DNA of 64,000 nucleotides from Lachnospiraceae bacterium GAM79. GTDB taxonomy: Bacteria; Bacillota; Clostridia; Lachnospirales; Lachnospiraceae. Positions 32,618 to 40,679 of this stretch are shown in pieces. Within the stretch, counting starts at the first letter, position 1. Every line of letters begins with the position of its first letter. The stretch is from NCBI GenBank assembly GCA_020735665.1, contig CP085928.1, positions 62,001 to 126,000 of the forward strand, read 5' to 3'. Made by a program: the position numbers and the translations under genes. Under the pieces are notes generated by a model. That model saw only the letters and a program-made list of their open reading frames with translations, was not told the DNA's origin and searched no databases.

Positions 32618-33055
32618 ATGGAAAAGTTAGTATTAATACATGTAGATGACATCGAATATCACAAGATACAGAATATTGCGAGCCGGATGAAGATCACTGT
32701 AGACCGGATACCGGAAGAAATAGTGACAGCGAATTATAAGTTGGGCGAGCTTGTAAATGGAGTCTATAAAAACACCGCAGATACGATAGATGGAACTGGT
32801 CGGGAACAGGAAAATGTGACAGGACATTCTTCAGAGACAGGGGCGGTGAACGCACAGGCAAAGAGCCGTGCAGACAGCTTAATTCTGGTATGCAATCTGA
32901 AAGAAAAACGGCTGGATAAGATGTTGTTTGAGCTTCGTCATGCTGAGGTGAAGGTTATGTATAAAGCCATTCTGACACCAAGCAATCAGAACTGGACAGT
33001 TCCGATGCTGATGCAGGAGCTTTGCAGAGAAAGATTTGCAATGATGAGAAAGTAA
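32618..33055 (+). CDS. DUF3783 protein
   Basis: 145 aa. A variable, probably disordered linker (about residues 45-85) divides an N-terminal half (VLIHVDDIEYHKIQNIAS) from the conserved part LILVCNLKEKRLDKMLFELR, KVMYKAILTPSNQNWTVPML, MQELCRERFAM, which fits DUF3783. SD taggaga before ATG 32618, same operon as the CMD genes. Function unknown. Confidence 0.7.
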   Translation: MEKLVLIHVDDIEYHKIQNIASRMKITVDRIPEEIVTANYKLGELVNGVYKNTADTIDGTGREQENVTGHSSETGAVNAQAKSRADSLILVCNLKEKRLDKMLFELRHAEVKVMYKAILTPSNQNWTVPMLMQELCRERFAMMRK

Positions 33056-33060
33056 AAAAG

Positions 33061-33104
33061 AATCGTACAGGGATGAATTTGATTCTCCTGTACGATTATT
33101 TTTT
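33061..33104. terminator. Bidirectional terminator
   Basis: aatcgtacagg (33061-33071) and cctgtacgatt (33087-33097) form an 11-bp perfect stem followed by attttttat on the plus strand and by an A/T-rich run on the minus strand. It lies between the convergent DUF3783 and agmatine deiminase genes. Confidence 0.85.
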
Positions 33105-33147
33105 ATAATACGATTTTAATGTTTGCAGATAAAGTTTCATGCGTCGT

Positions 33148-34245
33148 TTATGCTTTTGGCTGCTGCTGGGTGATACAGTGGATGTTACCGCCGCCGTAAG
33201 CAATTTCTTCGGTACGGACACCGACAACCTTACGTTCCGGGAACATGGACTGCACCTGACGGATTGCAAGAGCGTCATTTTCGTCACCGTACTGTGGCAG
33301 GATGATGCCGCCATTTACGATCAGGAAATTCAGATAAGAGGCGATCGCAAGGTCACCGGTTTTTCTTGGAGCGCTTCCGGGAACTGCATCGACTGTTTCC
33401 ATGCCCTTCAGATAAACCGGAGCTTGGGTTGTACAGAGCTTATGGACGATCAGCTTCCTGCCTTTGGCATCTACAGCATTTGACAGGGTGTGGTAAGCGG
33501 CCTGTGCTTCTTTATAGAATGGGTCAGTCGGATCATCCGTATAGATGCAGGCAACTTCACCGGGACGGACGAAGCAGGCGACATCATCGATATGTCCATT
33601 TGTCTCGTCGGGATCGATGCCGTCCTTGATCCAGATGATCGTATCGACATTCAGATAATCTTTTAATTTCTGCTCGATCTGAGCTTTTGTGAGATGAGGA
33701 TTTCTTCCCTTTGACAGCAGGCACATCTCGGTGGTGATCAGTGTACCTTCTCCATCGACATGAAAAGAGCCGCCCTCTAATACGAAATCATCGGTTCGGT
33801 AAGAATCAATCTGTTCCAGTTCGCAGATCTTGGATGCGATCTGATCATCCTTATCCCATGGAAAATACAATCCGTCGACCAGTCCGCCCCAGGCATTGAA
33901 GGACCAGTCACAGGCGCGGATTTCGCCTTTATCATTTATCAGAAAAGATGGTCCCATATCTCTGCACCATGCATCGTTGCTGCTCATTTCAATGATCCGT
34001 ACGCCGGCAGGCAGCATGGCTTTTGCATGTTCATATTGTGCGGCAGATACGCACATTGTAACAGGTTCGAATTCTGAGATTGCAGCAGCTACATTTGCAA
34101 ATGTTTTTTGTGCCGGTTTCGCACCGGCTCTCCAGTTGTCGGTTCGTTCCGGCCAGATCATAAAGATCTGCTTTTGTTCTTCAAATTCTCCCGGCATACG
34201 GAAACCGTCAGCCTTTGGGGTCGAGTTTGTAATAAGTTTCGCCAT
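33148..34245 (-). CDS. aguA: Agmatine deiminase
   Basis: 365 aa, family-typical length. FEEQKQIFMIWPERTDNWR, DAWCRDMGPSFL, LEGGSFHVDGEGTLITTE, GHIDDVACFV and the C-terminal AYGGGNIHCITQQ with the catalytic cysteine are the signature blocks of peptidyl-arginine-deiminase-type agmatine deiminases, which convert agmatine to N-carbamoylputrescine and ammonia. SD aaggagg is about 5 nt before the ATG (reverse strand). No agmatine/putrescine antiporter or carbamate kinase is adjacent, so it may serve putrescine synthesis. Confidence 0.93.
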   Translation of the reverse strand: MAKLITNSTPKADGFRMPGEFEEQKQIFMIWPERTDNWRAGAKPAQKTFANVAAAISEFEPVTMCVSAAQYEHAKAMLPAGVRIIEMSSNDAWCRDMGPSFLINDKGEIRACDWSFNAWGGLVDGLYFPWDKDDQIASKICELEQIDSYRTDDFVLEGGSFHVDGEGTLITTEMCLLSKGRNPHLTKAQIEQKLKDYLNVDTIIWIKDGIDPDETNGHIDDVACFVRPGEVACIYTDDPTDPFYKEAQAAYHTLSNAVDAKGRKLIVHKLCTTQAPVYLKGMETVDAVPGSAPRKTGDLAIASYLNFLIVNGGIILPQYGDENDALAIRQVQSMFPERKVVGVRTEEIAYGGGNIHCITQQQPKA

Positions 34246-34349
34246 TCCTGTATCCTCCTTGTATCGTAAATAAAATATCCATAGCGTGTTTGAAAAATCA
34301 TCTCTTGCAGGCAGGAGATTTTTCAGTCTTATATTTGATAAAACAAAAA

Positions 34350-34380
34350 ACGGAGCAACTCATTTTCTGAATTGCTCCGT
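34350..34380 (-). terminator. Terminator of the serpin gene
   Basis: acggagcaa and ttgctccgt enclose a short loop. On the minus strand the stem is followed by tttttgttttatc. It lies about 70 bp after the serpin stop. Another weaker stem, gaaaaatc/gattttt around 34288-34320, lies closer to aguA. Confidence 0.7.
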
Positions 34381-34450
34381 TGCATGTGTCTGTATTTATT
34401 TCTTATTACGATAGCACAGAGATTATTGAAAATCAATATGGAATTGGATC

Positions 34451-35743
34451 TTACAGATCATTTACCCGTCCCATGAACAGGATCATTCCGGTATCCTGAT
34501 CTTCAATGACATAGACAAATGGCTGGTCAACGATGAAGTTATAGGTTTCTTCCGGTGGCATCATAGCAGTTTCCTTTATTATGATATCCGTCTCCGCGGC
34601 AGCCTTTGTTCCGTTTTCATCAACGATCACTTTTGCTTTGTGAGAAACGGAAGATACCGCGATGCCATCTGCGATCTTTGAGAAATCAGCAAAAGCATAT
34701 GCAGACCGGATTCCAAGTCTGTTCAGGATATCATCCAGACCGTTGATACTCTGTTCATCTGTGAATTTTGGAAGTTGAATGGTCTCTATCTCAGGAGAAT
34801 CAGCATTATCCAGAGAGTCGATAAGTGCCTGTTTCTCATCACTGCTTAAAGCATCGAACAGGTTGGTGATCGTATCGCCTTCTTTAGATGGAAGGAATAC
34901 TTTCATTACAACAGAATCACCATCGTAAGGAAGTACGATTCCTTTTATCGATCCGTTATCCGCATAAGAGAATCGTTCATCGTACAGATGCATCATTGGT
35001 ACGGTAGAATCTCCGCTGGTTCCGTGGAAAGTATCATCGTATGTGTTATCCTCTGTAAATGGTGTCTGCCATTTTCCTTCAAAGTAAACTGCATTAATGA
35101 GCATCATAACAGTATTTGTCGGAAGTTCATTCATGATGGATGGGATCATCTGATTTGTATGTTCATTTACCCAGTTGTTTACATCCTTCACAACCTGATC
35201 GGCATGATCCGTAAAATCGGCTTCATATATCTCACCATGGTAATAGGTCTTGGCCGGAAGCAGAAAATCATCTGAGATATTAGACGCCCAGTCTTTTCCG
35301 GTGGTCATCCAGATGGAATTTGCAGTATTTACATATGTCTGCTTGGACCAGTCTTTGTTCAGATAGCTTTGCATTTCTGTATTCCAGGTTGAAAGATCTT
35401 TGATGCCAAGTGTTGATTCCAGTTCCGTTTTCGTTTCGCCCCCGGCACCCTGATCGAGCATGGACAGTGCGCTGGAAATACTGTAAGGGGAATAAAAACA
35501 GTTGCTGTCTTTTGGAAGTGCATCATACAGGTCAAATGCAAAATTGTTGACACCGTTTTTAAGTTCCTCATAGGAATCGACGGGCGCCGGTTTTGCTCCG
35601 ACTGCGATGTCACTTCCGAGTTCCTTTGATGCTAAAAGTTTTTGTTTGGTGACGCTGCCGCCATTATTATCTGCGTTTCCGCATCCTGCAAGACTTGTGC
35701 ACAGACATGCACCAAGTAATAAGCTGATTATCTGTTTATTCAT
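34451..35743 (-). CDS. Serpin-family lipoprotein
   Basis: 430 aa from the ATG at 35743 (SD ggagga 8-12 nt upstream on the reverse strand; an upstream in-frame ATG at 35791 lacks one). The signal peptide ends in the lipobox SLAGC (Cys about 20). The serpin body shows NCFYSPYSISSALSMLDQGA, NSIWMTTGKDW, MLINAVYFEGKWQTPF and the hinge DENGTKAAAETDIII before the reactive loop (ETAMMPPEE), then FIVDQPFVYVIEDQDTGMIL. The hinge is of inhibitory type. It is a surface-anchored protease inhibitor; the target is unknown, but host or microbial serine proteases are plausible. Confidence 0.9.
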   Translation of the reverse strand: MNKQIISLLLGACLCTSLAGCGNADNNGGSVTKQKLLASKELGSDIAVGAKPAPVDSYEELKNGVNNFAFDLYDALPKDSNCFYSPYSISSALSMLDQGAGGETKTELESTLGIKDLSTWNTEMQSYLNKDWSKQTYVNTANSIWMTTGKDWASNISDDFLLPAKTYYHGEIYEADFTDHADQVVKDVNNWVNEHTNQMIPSIMNELPTNTVMMLINAVYFEGKWQTPFTEDNTYDDTFHGTSGDSTVPMMHLYDERFSYADNGSIKGIVLPYDGDSVVMKVFLPSKEGDTITNLFDALSSDEKQALIDSLDNADSPEIETIQLPKFTDEQSINGLDDILNRLGIRSAYAFADFSKIADGIAVSSVSHKAKVIVDENGTKAAAETDIIIKETAMMPPEETYNFIVDQPFVYVIEDQDTGMILFMGRVNDL

Positions 35744-35909
35744 AAAAAATCCTCCATTTCTTTCGTGGTTAGATATGAATAATACTAACATATATCAGTG
35801 AATAAGAATATTCAAAAATATATATAGTCTTATCAATGTCCGGTTTATTTGCTTCTTTAATTTACATACGAAAGAAAATGGAGGATTTATGGAATTATTT
35901 TAAAAATTT

Positions 35910-36530
35910 TTATTCTTCGGTCACGGAATAGGTGGCAGCTTCATCTGATAAGGATTCCGCATCTACACCGAGATCTTTTTCCGCATTTACAAACCATGCC
36001 GGAGTATCGGAAGATACATTCATGTTGTTGAAGATATAAGTACCATCTGCATCAAACAGATATTCGGCATAGCCATAATCATCGGCAGTTCCGCCTATGA
36101 CGATCACATGTGTGATATGATCGGCATCCGTGTAATCATATCGGAAGTAGGTATCTGTACTGCATTTGTCTGTGATATCGGTCTGCTGTCCGTTCAGGGT
36201 GAAATACAGTCTTCCGGCTTTCGCGGTGACATAGGTTTGATCGGTTGATTCGATACGGAAAGACATGGTAGCGTCTTCTGCATCGCATTCGACCTTCGTA
36301 CCATTTGCAGTAGAGAATACCTTATGCACCCAGGTGCTTCCGGTTGCTGCCAGACAGATGCCATTTGACAGACAGAAGATGGCTGCCAGTCCGGCAACTG
36401 CGTAGGAAAGTCTGCGTGTGATCGTGTGGATCCGCAGCTTCTTTGAGCGTTCCGGGGTGATGTTGATGACTGCATCTGAGTGGATCATGTCAAATGTTTT
36501 CTTATAGCGTTCTTTATTCTGATTGTTCAT
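35910..36530 (-). CDS. Membrane-anchored anti-sigma-like protein
   Basis: 206 aa. A cytosolic N-terminus of about 40 residues (NKERYKKTFDMIHSDAVINI), one membrane helix (YAVAGLAAIFCLSNGICLA), and an extracellular beta-rich domain. It overlaps the sigma factor gene upstream by 17 nt, the usual sigma/anti-sigma arrangement. The N-terminal TFDMIHSDA segment is like that of Clostridia anti-sigma-type proteins. No zinc-binding HxxxCxxC is present. Function inferred from context. Confidence 0.65.
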   Translation of the reverse strand: MNNQNKERYKKTFDMIHSDAVINITPERSKKLRIHTITRRLSYAVAGLAAIFCLSNGICLAATGSTWVHKVFSTANGTKVECDAEDATMSFRIESTDQTYVTAKAGRLYFTLNGQQTDITDKCSTDTYFRYDYTDADHITHVIVIGGTADDYGYAEYLFDADGTYIFNNMNVSSDTPAWFVNAEKDLGVDAESLSDEAATYSVTEE

Positions 36531-37002
36531 AGTCCCAAGCCTCCTTTAGGGTGTCGCGAAGCACGGTACGTCCGCGGTTTAACCGGACCTTTACGTTGCT
36601 TTCGCTGATCTTTAGAATGTCTGCAATTTCCTTAATGGAATAGTCTTCATAATAAAACAGATGGATCACTGTCCGGTATTTTTCCGGCAGCTTCATGACT
36701 GTTTCAAATAATTCCTGGCTTTCAGTATCAGAAAAATTCAGTTGTTCCATATAATCTTCCAATGATGTCCGGTTCCTGTGCCAGAAGGTGCGAAGCATAT
36801 TTTTTGACTGATTGATCGTAACCCGGATCAGCCATGCCCGGATATGCATTTCATCGTTAAAATCCACGGCACCTGAATGATAGCGTAGAAATGTTTCCTG
36901 AACAACATCTTCGGCATCCTCCCGGTTCTGACAAATGGAAAATGCAATGCGGAACAGATTGTCCTGATACATTTGTATAACAGTTTGTGTTGGTAATCGC
37001 AT
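36514..37002 (-). CDS. ECF RNA polymerase sigma factor
   Basis: 162 aa from the ATG at 37002 (SD aagagg on the reverse strand; an upstream ATG at 37056 is less likely). Region 2 is FRIAFSICQNREDAEDVVQE (with TFLRYH), and region 4 is LPEKYRTVIHLFYYEDYSIKE, then IADILKISESNVKVRLNRGR. Transcribed with the membrane protein that follows. Target promoters not identified in the window. Confidence 0.92.
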   Translation of the reverse strand: MRLPTQTVIQMYQDNLFRIAFSICQNREDAEDVVQETFLRYHSGAVDFNDEMHIRAWLIRVTINQSKNMLRTFWHRNRTSLEDYMEQLNFSDTESQELFETVMKLPEKYRTVIHLFYYEDYSIKEIADILKISESNVKVRLNRGRTVLRDTLKEAWDYEQSE

Positions 37003-37162
37003 AGTCACATCCTCTTTTCTTGTGTTAAAAGGCCTTTCAATAATAACACAATTCATCCGGTTTAAAGGTTACAAAAATACAAAATTATACTTGCATAAAA
37101 TTTGTATTGTTTTATCATTTGATAGTGTAGGTATGAAATGACAGAAAGAGAGAAAAGATAAA

Positions 37163-37525
37163 ATGGTAAAATGTTTGTTAGTTGGCGTTGGAGGCGGCAT
37201 AGGTGCAATTCTTCGATATTTGATTGGTTTAATACCGGTGGGAGCACAAAACAACTTTCCGATAAAAACATTATTGATTAATGTAATAGGAGCATTTGTT
37301 ATTGGCTTAATTTCTGTGTTGGCAGAAAAGTATCAGGTATCACCACTTCTGGTTTTGACATTAAAGACGGGAGTGTGCGGTGGATTTACGACGTTTTCTA
37401 CATTTGCACTGGAAACAGATCAATTAATACAGAGCGGGAATTACGGATTTACGATACTTTATATAGGATTAAGTGTGATATTAAGTGTTGCTGCGGTATT
37501 TGCTGCACAAATACTTATGAAGTAA
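37163..37525 (+). CDS. crcB: CrcB/Fluc fluoride channel
   Basis: 120 aa, four membrane helices. GGGIGAILRYLIG, LLINVIGAFVIGL (with the conserved Asn) and GVCGGFTTFSTFALE are the Fluc signatures. Gram-positives often carry two crcB paralogues; only one is present here. No fluoride riboswitch is seen in the 100 bp upstream. SD agagagaaaag is weak. Confidence 0.92.
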   Translation: MVKCLLVGVGGGIGAILRYLIGLIPVGAQNNFPIKTLLINVIGAFVIGLISVLAEKYQVSPLLVLTLKTGVCGGFTTFSTFALETDQLIQSGNYGFTILYIGLSVILSVAAVFAAQILMK

Positions 37526-37567
37526 CGATGAAACGATGAAGATTTATGGGAATAGAGGGCTGACGAT

Positions 37568-38776
37568 ATGGATAAGAGAGAGCAATATATAGATAAACAG
37601 ATTATAGAGCAAATAATGGAACTGCGAAAGCAGCTCCACCGGATCCCGGAGCATTCCATGCAGGAAGTAAAGACAAAACAGTTGCTGATGGATTTCTTAA
37701 AATCGCATACAGCATTAGAGATCGTAGATTGTGGGGCATGGTTTTATGCGGTGAAAAGAGCATATGATCGGGTAACCACAGAAAATGATAAAACATTCCA
37801 TGTGAGTGAAGTGGCTGTGGAAATACCAGAGCAAATGACGGAATATAAGCCACCGATTGCATTCCGGGCAGATATGGATGCGGTATGTGGCAAAGATGGA
37901 AAGCCGGGACATTTCTGTGGACATGATGGACACAGCAGTGTGCTATGTGGACTTGGCTTGTATCTGGACAGCAGAAAAGATCCGTTGGCACAGGATGTAT
38001 ATCTGATCTTCCAGCCGGCAGAGGAGATTGGAAAGGGTGCAGAGCTTTGCAGAAGCCTGATCAAAGAAAAGCATATCGGAGAAATCTATGGCTTTCATAA
38101 TATACCGGGGAAGCCGCTTGGAACGGTACTTGTGAAGGATGGAACATTTGCATGTGCTTCAACGGGCTTAGAGATCCACATGACAGGAACGCCGAGCCAT
38201 GCAGCATATCCGGAAGCTGGCAGAAATCCTGGATATGCACTTGCCGGACTTCTGCTTCAGATTGAAGAACTGACAAAGCAGTTTAATGAGACGAAGGGAT
38301 TTGTCCGCATGACTTTGATTGGGATGAAACTTGGAAGTGAGAACTACGGTGTAGCGGCATCGGACGGGTATCTGAGACTTACCGTTCGAAGCGGAGGTGA
38401 ACAGGTATTTCGTGAGTATCTGGCAGAGATCCGTAAGCTGGCAGAGGTTATGGCACAGAAGGAAGCTCTGGAACTTTCGATAAAGGAGATTGAACGGTTT
38501 CCATCTACGGATAATCATGCGGAACAGGTGCAGAAGATCCGGGCGTGTGCGGCTTCTCACCAGATTCCATATATAGAGCTGCCTGAGCCGATGCGCTGGT
38601 CGGAGGACTTTGGCTGGTACTTGCAGGAGACAAAGGGCGCATTTTTCGGCATTGGTGATGGAGAGGATTATGTCCAGCTTCACACGGAACATTTTGAATT
38701 TCCCGATTCCATACTTGAAACCGCAGTTACTATGTTTGCCGGGTTGTGTGTTGACATAAAAGAGGGGGAATGTTAA
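37568..38776 (+). CDS. M20-family metallo-amidohydrolase
   Basis: 402 aa. LRKQLHRIPE, AFRADMDAV, HFCGHDGHSSVLCGLGLYL (metal His/Asp), FQPAEEIGKGAE, MTGTPSHAAYPEAGRNP (dimerisation/lid domain) and a C-terminal HTEHFEFPD. These match the HipO/AbgB-like amidohydrolases that cleave N-acyl amino acids. The sequence alone does not settle the substrate. The end of the gene contains a -35 for the small RNA downstream. Confidence 0.88.
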   Translation: MDKREQYIDKQIIEQIMELRKQLHRIPEHSMQEVKTKQLLMDFLKSHTALEIVDCGAWFYAVKRAYDRVTTENDKTFHVSEVAVEIPEQMTEYKPPIAFRADMDAVCGKDGKPGHFCGHDGHSSVLCGLGLYLDSRKDPLAQDVYLIFQPAEEIGKGAELCRSLIKEKHIGEIYGFHNIPGKPLGTVLVKDGTFACASTGLEIHMTGTPSHAAYPEAGRNPGYALAGLLLQIEELTKQFNETKGFVRMTLIGMKLGSENYGVAASDGYLRLTVRSGGEQVFREYLAEIRKLAEVMAQKEALELSIKEIERFPSTDNHAEQVQKIRACAASHQIPYIELPEPMRWSEDFGWYLQETKGAFFGIGDGEDYVQLHTEHFEFPDSILETAVTMFAGLCVDIKEGEC

Positions 38777-38782
38777 TATAAT
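38751..38782 (+). promoter_or_regulatory. Promoter of the short plus-strand RNA
   Basis: TTGACA (38751-38756), in the last codons of the amidohydrolase gene, is 17 bp from TAATAT (38774-38779) and overlaps TATAAT (38777-38782). Transcription would start near 38788 and run only to the terminator at 38830-38877. Confidence 0.6.
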
Positions 38783-38787
38783 ATCAA

Positions 38788-38877
38788 AAGATGCTACCGA
38801 TAGACGGTTAGCCTTGATAATGTTTTGGTCACAAAAAGGACCGCTCACAGTTTACCGGGCTGGGCGGTTTTTTTGTG
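38788..38877 (+). ncRNA. Candidate antitoxin RNA of a par-like type I system
   Basis: About 85-90 nt between a good promoter and a strong terminator, converging on the toxin gene at 38879-38971. ctaccgatag (38794-38803) recurs as ctaccgaatag (39056-39066) in the template of the toxin leader, so the RNA could pair with the toxin mRNA 5' end. Shared terminator plus repeated complementary segments is the logic of the enterococcal par (RNA I/RNA II) locus. Expression not demonstrated. Confidence 0.5.
38830..38877. terminator. Shared bidirectional terminator
   Basis: cacaaaaa-ccgctca pairs with tgggcgg-tttttttgtg around tttaccggg. T7 follows on the plus strand and TTTTTG on the minus strand, so it can end both the antisense RNA and the toxin mRNA. 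Confidence 0.75.
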
Positions 38878-38878
38878 C

Positions 38879-38971
38879 CTATTTATTGCTCTTAGAACCA
38901 ACGGTATAACCAAGAGCAAAGCAAGTAATGCATAAGCTGATAATGGCTATAAAAAGCTCCGTTGTAAGCAT
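38879..38971 (-). CDS. 30-aa hydrophobic type I toxin-like peptide
   Basis: ATG at 38971 preceded by the perfect SD gaggaggt with 8-nt spacing. The peptide starts MLTTELFIAIISLCITCFA and continues LGYTVGSKSNK: a single membrane helix and a short basic polar tail, like Fst/TxpA/holin-like type I toxins (MxTxExL starts are usual in the Firmicute holin-like toxins). A dedicated promoter, structured leader and convergent small RNA support it. Confidence 0.65.
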   Translation of the reverse strand: MLTTELFIAIISLCITCFALGYTVGSKSNK

Positions 38972-39110
38972 AAGCACCGACCTCCTCAACAGATTTCCAT
39001 AAATGGATTTCTATGTAAACACAGGCTATAACTCCTGTGGAGAAGACTGACCGCCTACCGAATAGGGTAGCACCGTGATTATTATATCAAACAAATGTTC
39101 TGCATGCAAC
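38972..39110 (-). promoter_or_regulatory. Promoter and structured leader of the toxin-like gene
   Basis: On the minus strand TTGCAT (39110-39105), 17 bp, TATAAT (39087-39082). The ~100-nt leader contains a hairpin, cacagg...cctgtg (39021-39040), and the segment complementary to the short RNA. A long leader before so small a gene fits translational control. Confidence 0.6.
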
Positions 39111-39133
39111 TTTAAATAATTATAAATGCTCAC

Positions 39134-39211
39134 TTGTCAGATAACATAAAGCTGGTATATAATGAAAAAAGAGCAGAGAGGTTCGACGATGTGCGAATTC
39201 TCTGTTTTTTT
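39134..39211 (+). promoter_or_regulatory. Promoter immediately followed by a terminator
   Basis: TTGTCA (39134-39139), 18 bp, TATAAT (39158-39163). The transcript would start near 39170 and at once form the stem cagagaggttcg/cgaattctctg (39174-39204) with T7. A ~40-nt RNA, or an attenuator of the PPOX gene at 39321. Confidence 0.5.
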
Positions 39212-39320
39212 ACTTTATAGGAAAGTACGCCCTATTCATAAGTCTATTGTTGATGATTGAGGGATGGGAAATAAGTCTTTAATAATAATTTAAGCCCAAT
39301 GTGGCTAAAAGGAGAACATA

Positions 39321-39809
39321 ATGAACAGACCAATGAGAAGACAAAAACGTGAAGTTACAGATCCGGTGAAGATCGAGCAGATCATAAAGAAAGCAGGCGT
39401 GGTTCATCTTGGGATGGTGGATGAGGGAAAGGCATACATCGTTCCATTGCATTATGGATATATTTATAAGGATGGAGGACTTACGTTATATATGCATGGC
39501 GCAACGGAAGGACGCAAATATGACGTGATCGCAGCTAATCCAAATGTATTTATCGAGATTGATACAGATATGGTACTGACCGGTGGTGGTGAAGTTCCAT
39601 GTGAATATGGTGCATATTATGCTTGCGTGATGGGTGAAGGAACTGCCAGTATTCTGACCGATGTTGATGAGAAGGTTATGGGACTGGAGCTTCTTATGAA
39701 GAACCAGACAGGGAGAGATTTTATCATTACAGAGTCAATGACAAAATCAGTAAATGTGATCAAAGTTGTTATTCCCGAATTATCGGTAAAAATGAATCAA
39801 AAAAAATGA
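39321..39809 (+). CDS. Flavin-binding PPOX/Nim-like protein
   Basis: 162 aa. MRRQKREVTDPVKIEQIIKK, VVHLGMVDEGKAYIVPLHYG, YMHGATEGRKYDVIAANPNV and ACVMGEGTASIL are characteristic of the pyridoxamine-phosphate-oxidase-fold proteins related to NimA (5-nitroimidazole reductases), which bind FMN as dimers. Chromosomal, single gene, SD aaggaga. Whether it reduces nitro-drugs cannot be told from sequence. Confidence 0.82.
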   Translation: MNRPMRRQKREVTDPVKIEQIIKKAGVVHLGMVDEGKAYIVPLHYGYIYKDGGLTLYMHGATEGRKYDVIAANPNVFIEIDTDMVLTGGGEVPCEYGAYYACVMGEGTASILTDVDEKVMGLELLMKNQTGRDFIITESMTKSVNVIKVVIPELSVKMNQKK

Positions 39810-39969
39810 AAAGAACATTAAGAAAAAGTAATAGTTTACCACATATAAATTGTGCTATCATGGGTAAGAATAAATAGCCGGTTTGAGAAAAAAGCAAGGA
39901 ATTGGAAAATAGTTGGCAGTAGTTGAATGATGTAAGAGACAGAGATTAGGGAATTCAGGAGAATCCAAA

Positions 39970-40452
39970 ATGGAAGCGAATCGTATCGAAGAAAAAATAT
40001 ATAAATATGGTGCGGATATCCTGGCATCAGAGGGTATGCAGAAAGAAAAAACATTTGTGCAACATGGTTCAATAACCTGTTACGATCATTCCCTGCGGGT
40101 GGCGGAGAAAAGTCTGGAGCTTGCAGAGAAATGTTCCGCATATATTGATGAACGGTCGCTGGTGCGTGGAGCACTGCTTCATGATTATTTCTTGTATGAC
40201 TGGCATGAGAAGGATGGCGGACATCGGCTGCATGGTTTTTTTCATGCAGAACGAGCCTTGCATAATGCCAGACGGGATTTCAATTTGAACTTCATTGAGC
40301 GGGATATCATCCGAAAGCATATGTTCCCACTCAACATAACACCTCCAAAGTTCCGGGAGAGCTGGATCGTAACATGGGCGGATAAGTTGTGTGCCGCCGA
40401 AGAAACCACCAGAGCCCTTCGCCTTGCCTTTACAAAAACTGCCCGTGGCTGA
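39970..40452 (+). CDS. HD-domain phosphohydrolase
   Basis: 160 aa. CYDHSLRVAEKSLELAEK, LVRGALLHDYFLYDWHEKDG, HGFFHAERALHNAR and a downstream ADKLCAAEE give the H...HD...H...D metal set of HD hydrolases. Short family member, common in Clostridia, sometimes annotated as a nucleotide phosphohydrolase. Substrate unknown. Confidence 0.85.
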   Translation: MEANRIEEKIYKYGADILASEGMQKEKTFVQHGSITCYDHSLRVAEKSLELAEKCSAYIDERSLVRGALLHDYFLYDWHEKDGGHRLHGFFHAERALHNARRDFNLNFIERDIIRKHMFPLNITPPKFRESWIVTWADKLCAAEETTRALRLAFTKTARG

Positions 40453-40510
40453 TCATAATACAGCATGCTATATATAGCTATAAAATAACATTGCGCTCGA
40501 TAAAAAAAGA

Positions 40511-40573
40511 ACAATATCATACACATTTTTATAAGCTGTTTGCAGCCCGATAAATGTATGATGTTGTCTTTTT
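40511..40573 (+). terminator. Terminator after the HD hydrolase
   Basis: acaatatcatacacattt and aaatgtatgatgttgt form a 15-bp stem around a GC-containing loop and are followed by ctttttttta. Confidence 0.85.
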
Positions 40574-40679
40574 TTTATTACGTTTTTTGATAGAAATTAT
40601 TGATTTATGTAAGTACATCCTATAAAATAAAAAAGGTTTTGTAAAAAACGAAGATTTATCACAATAAAAATAGAATCGA

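Noticed and set aside
37060-37162. Possible fluoride riboswitch upstream of crcB.
   Set aside because: The region is a plain AT-rich stretch and shows none of the ggcgatg...cgcc core or pseudoknot of the crcB motif.
39056-39080. agggtagcaccgtg resembles the T-box consensus agggtggcaccgcg.
   Set aside because: No terminator/antiterminator or Stem I surrounds it on the plus strand. The segment is better explained as part of the minus-strand toxin leader with complementarity to the short RNA.
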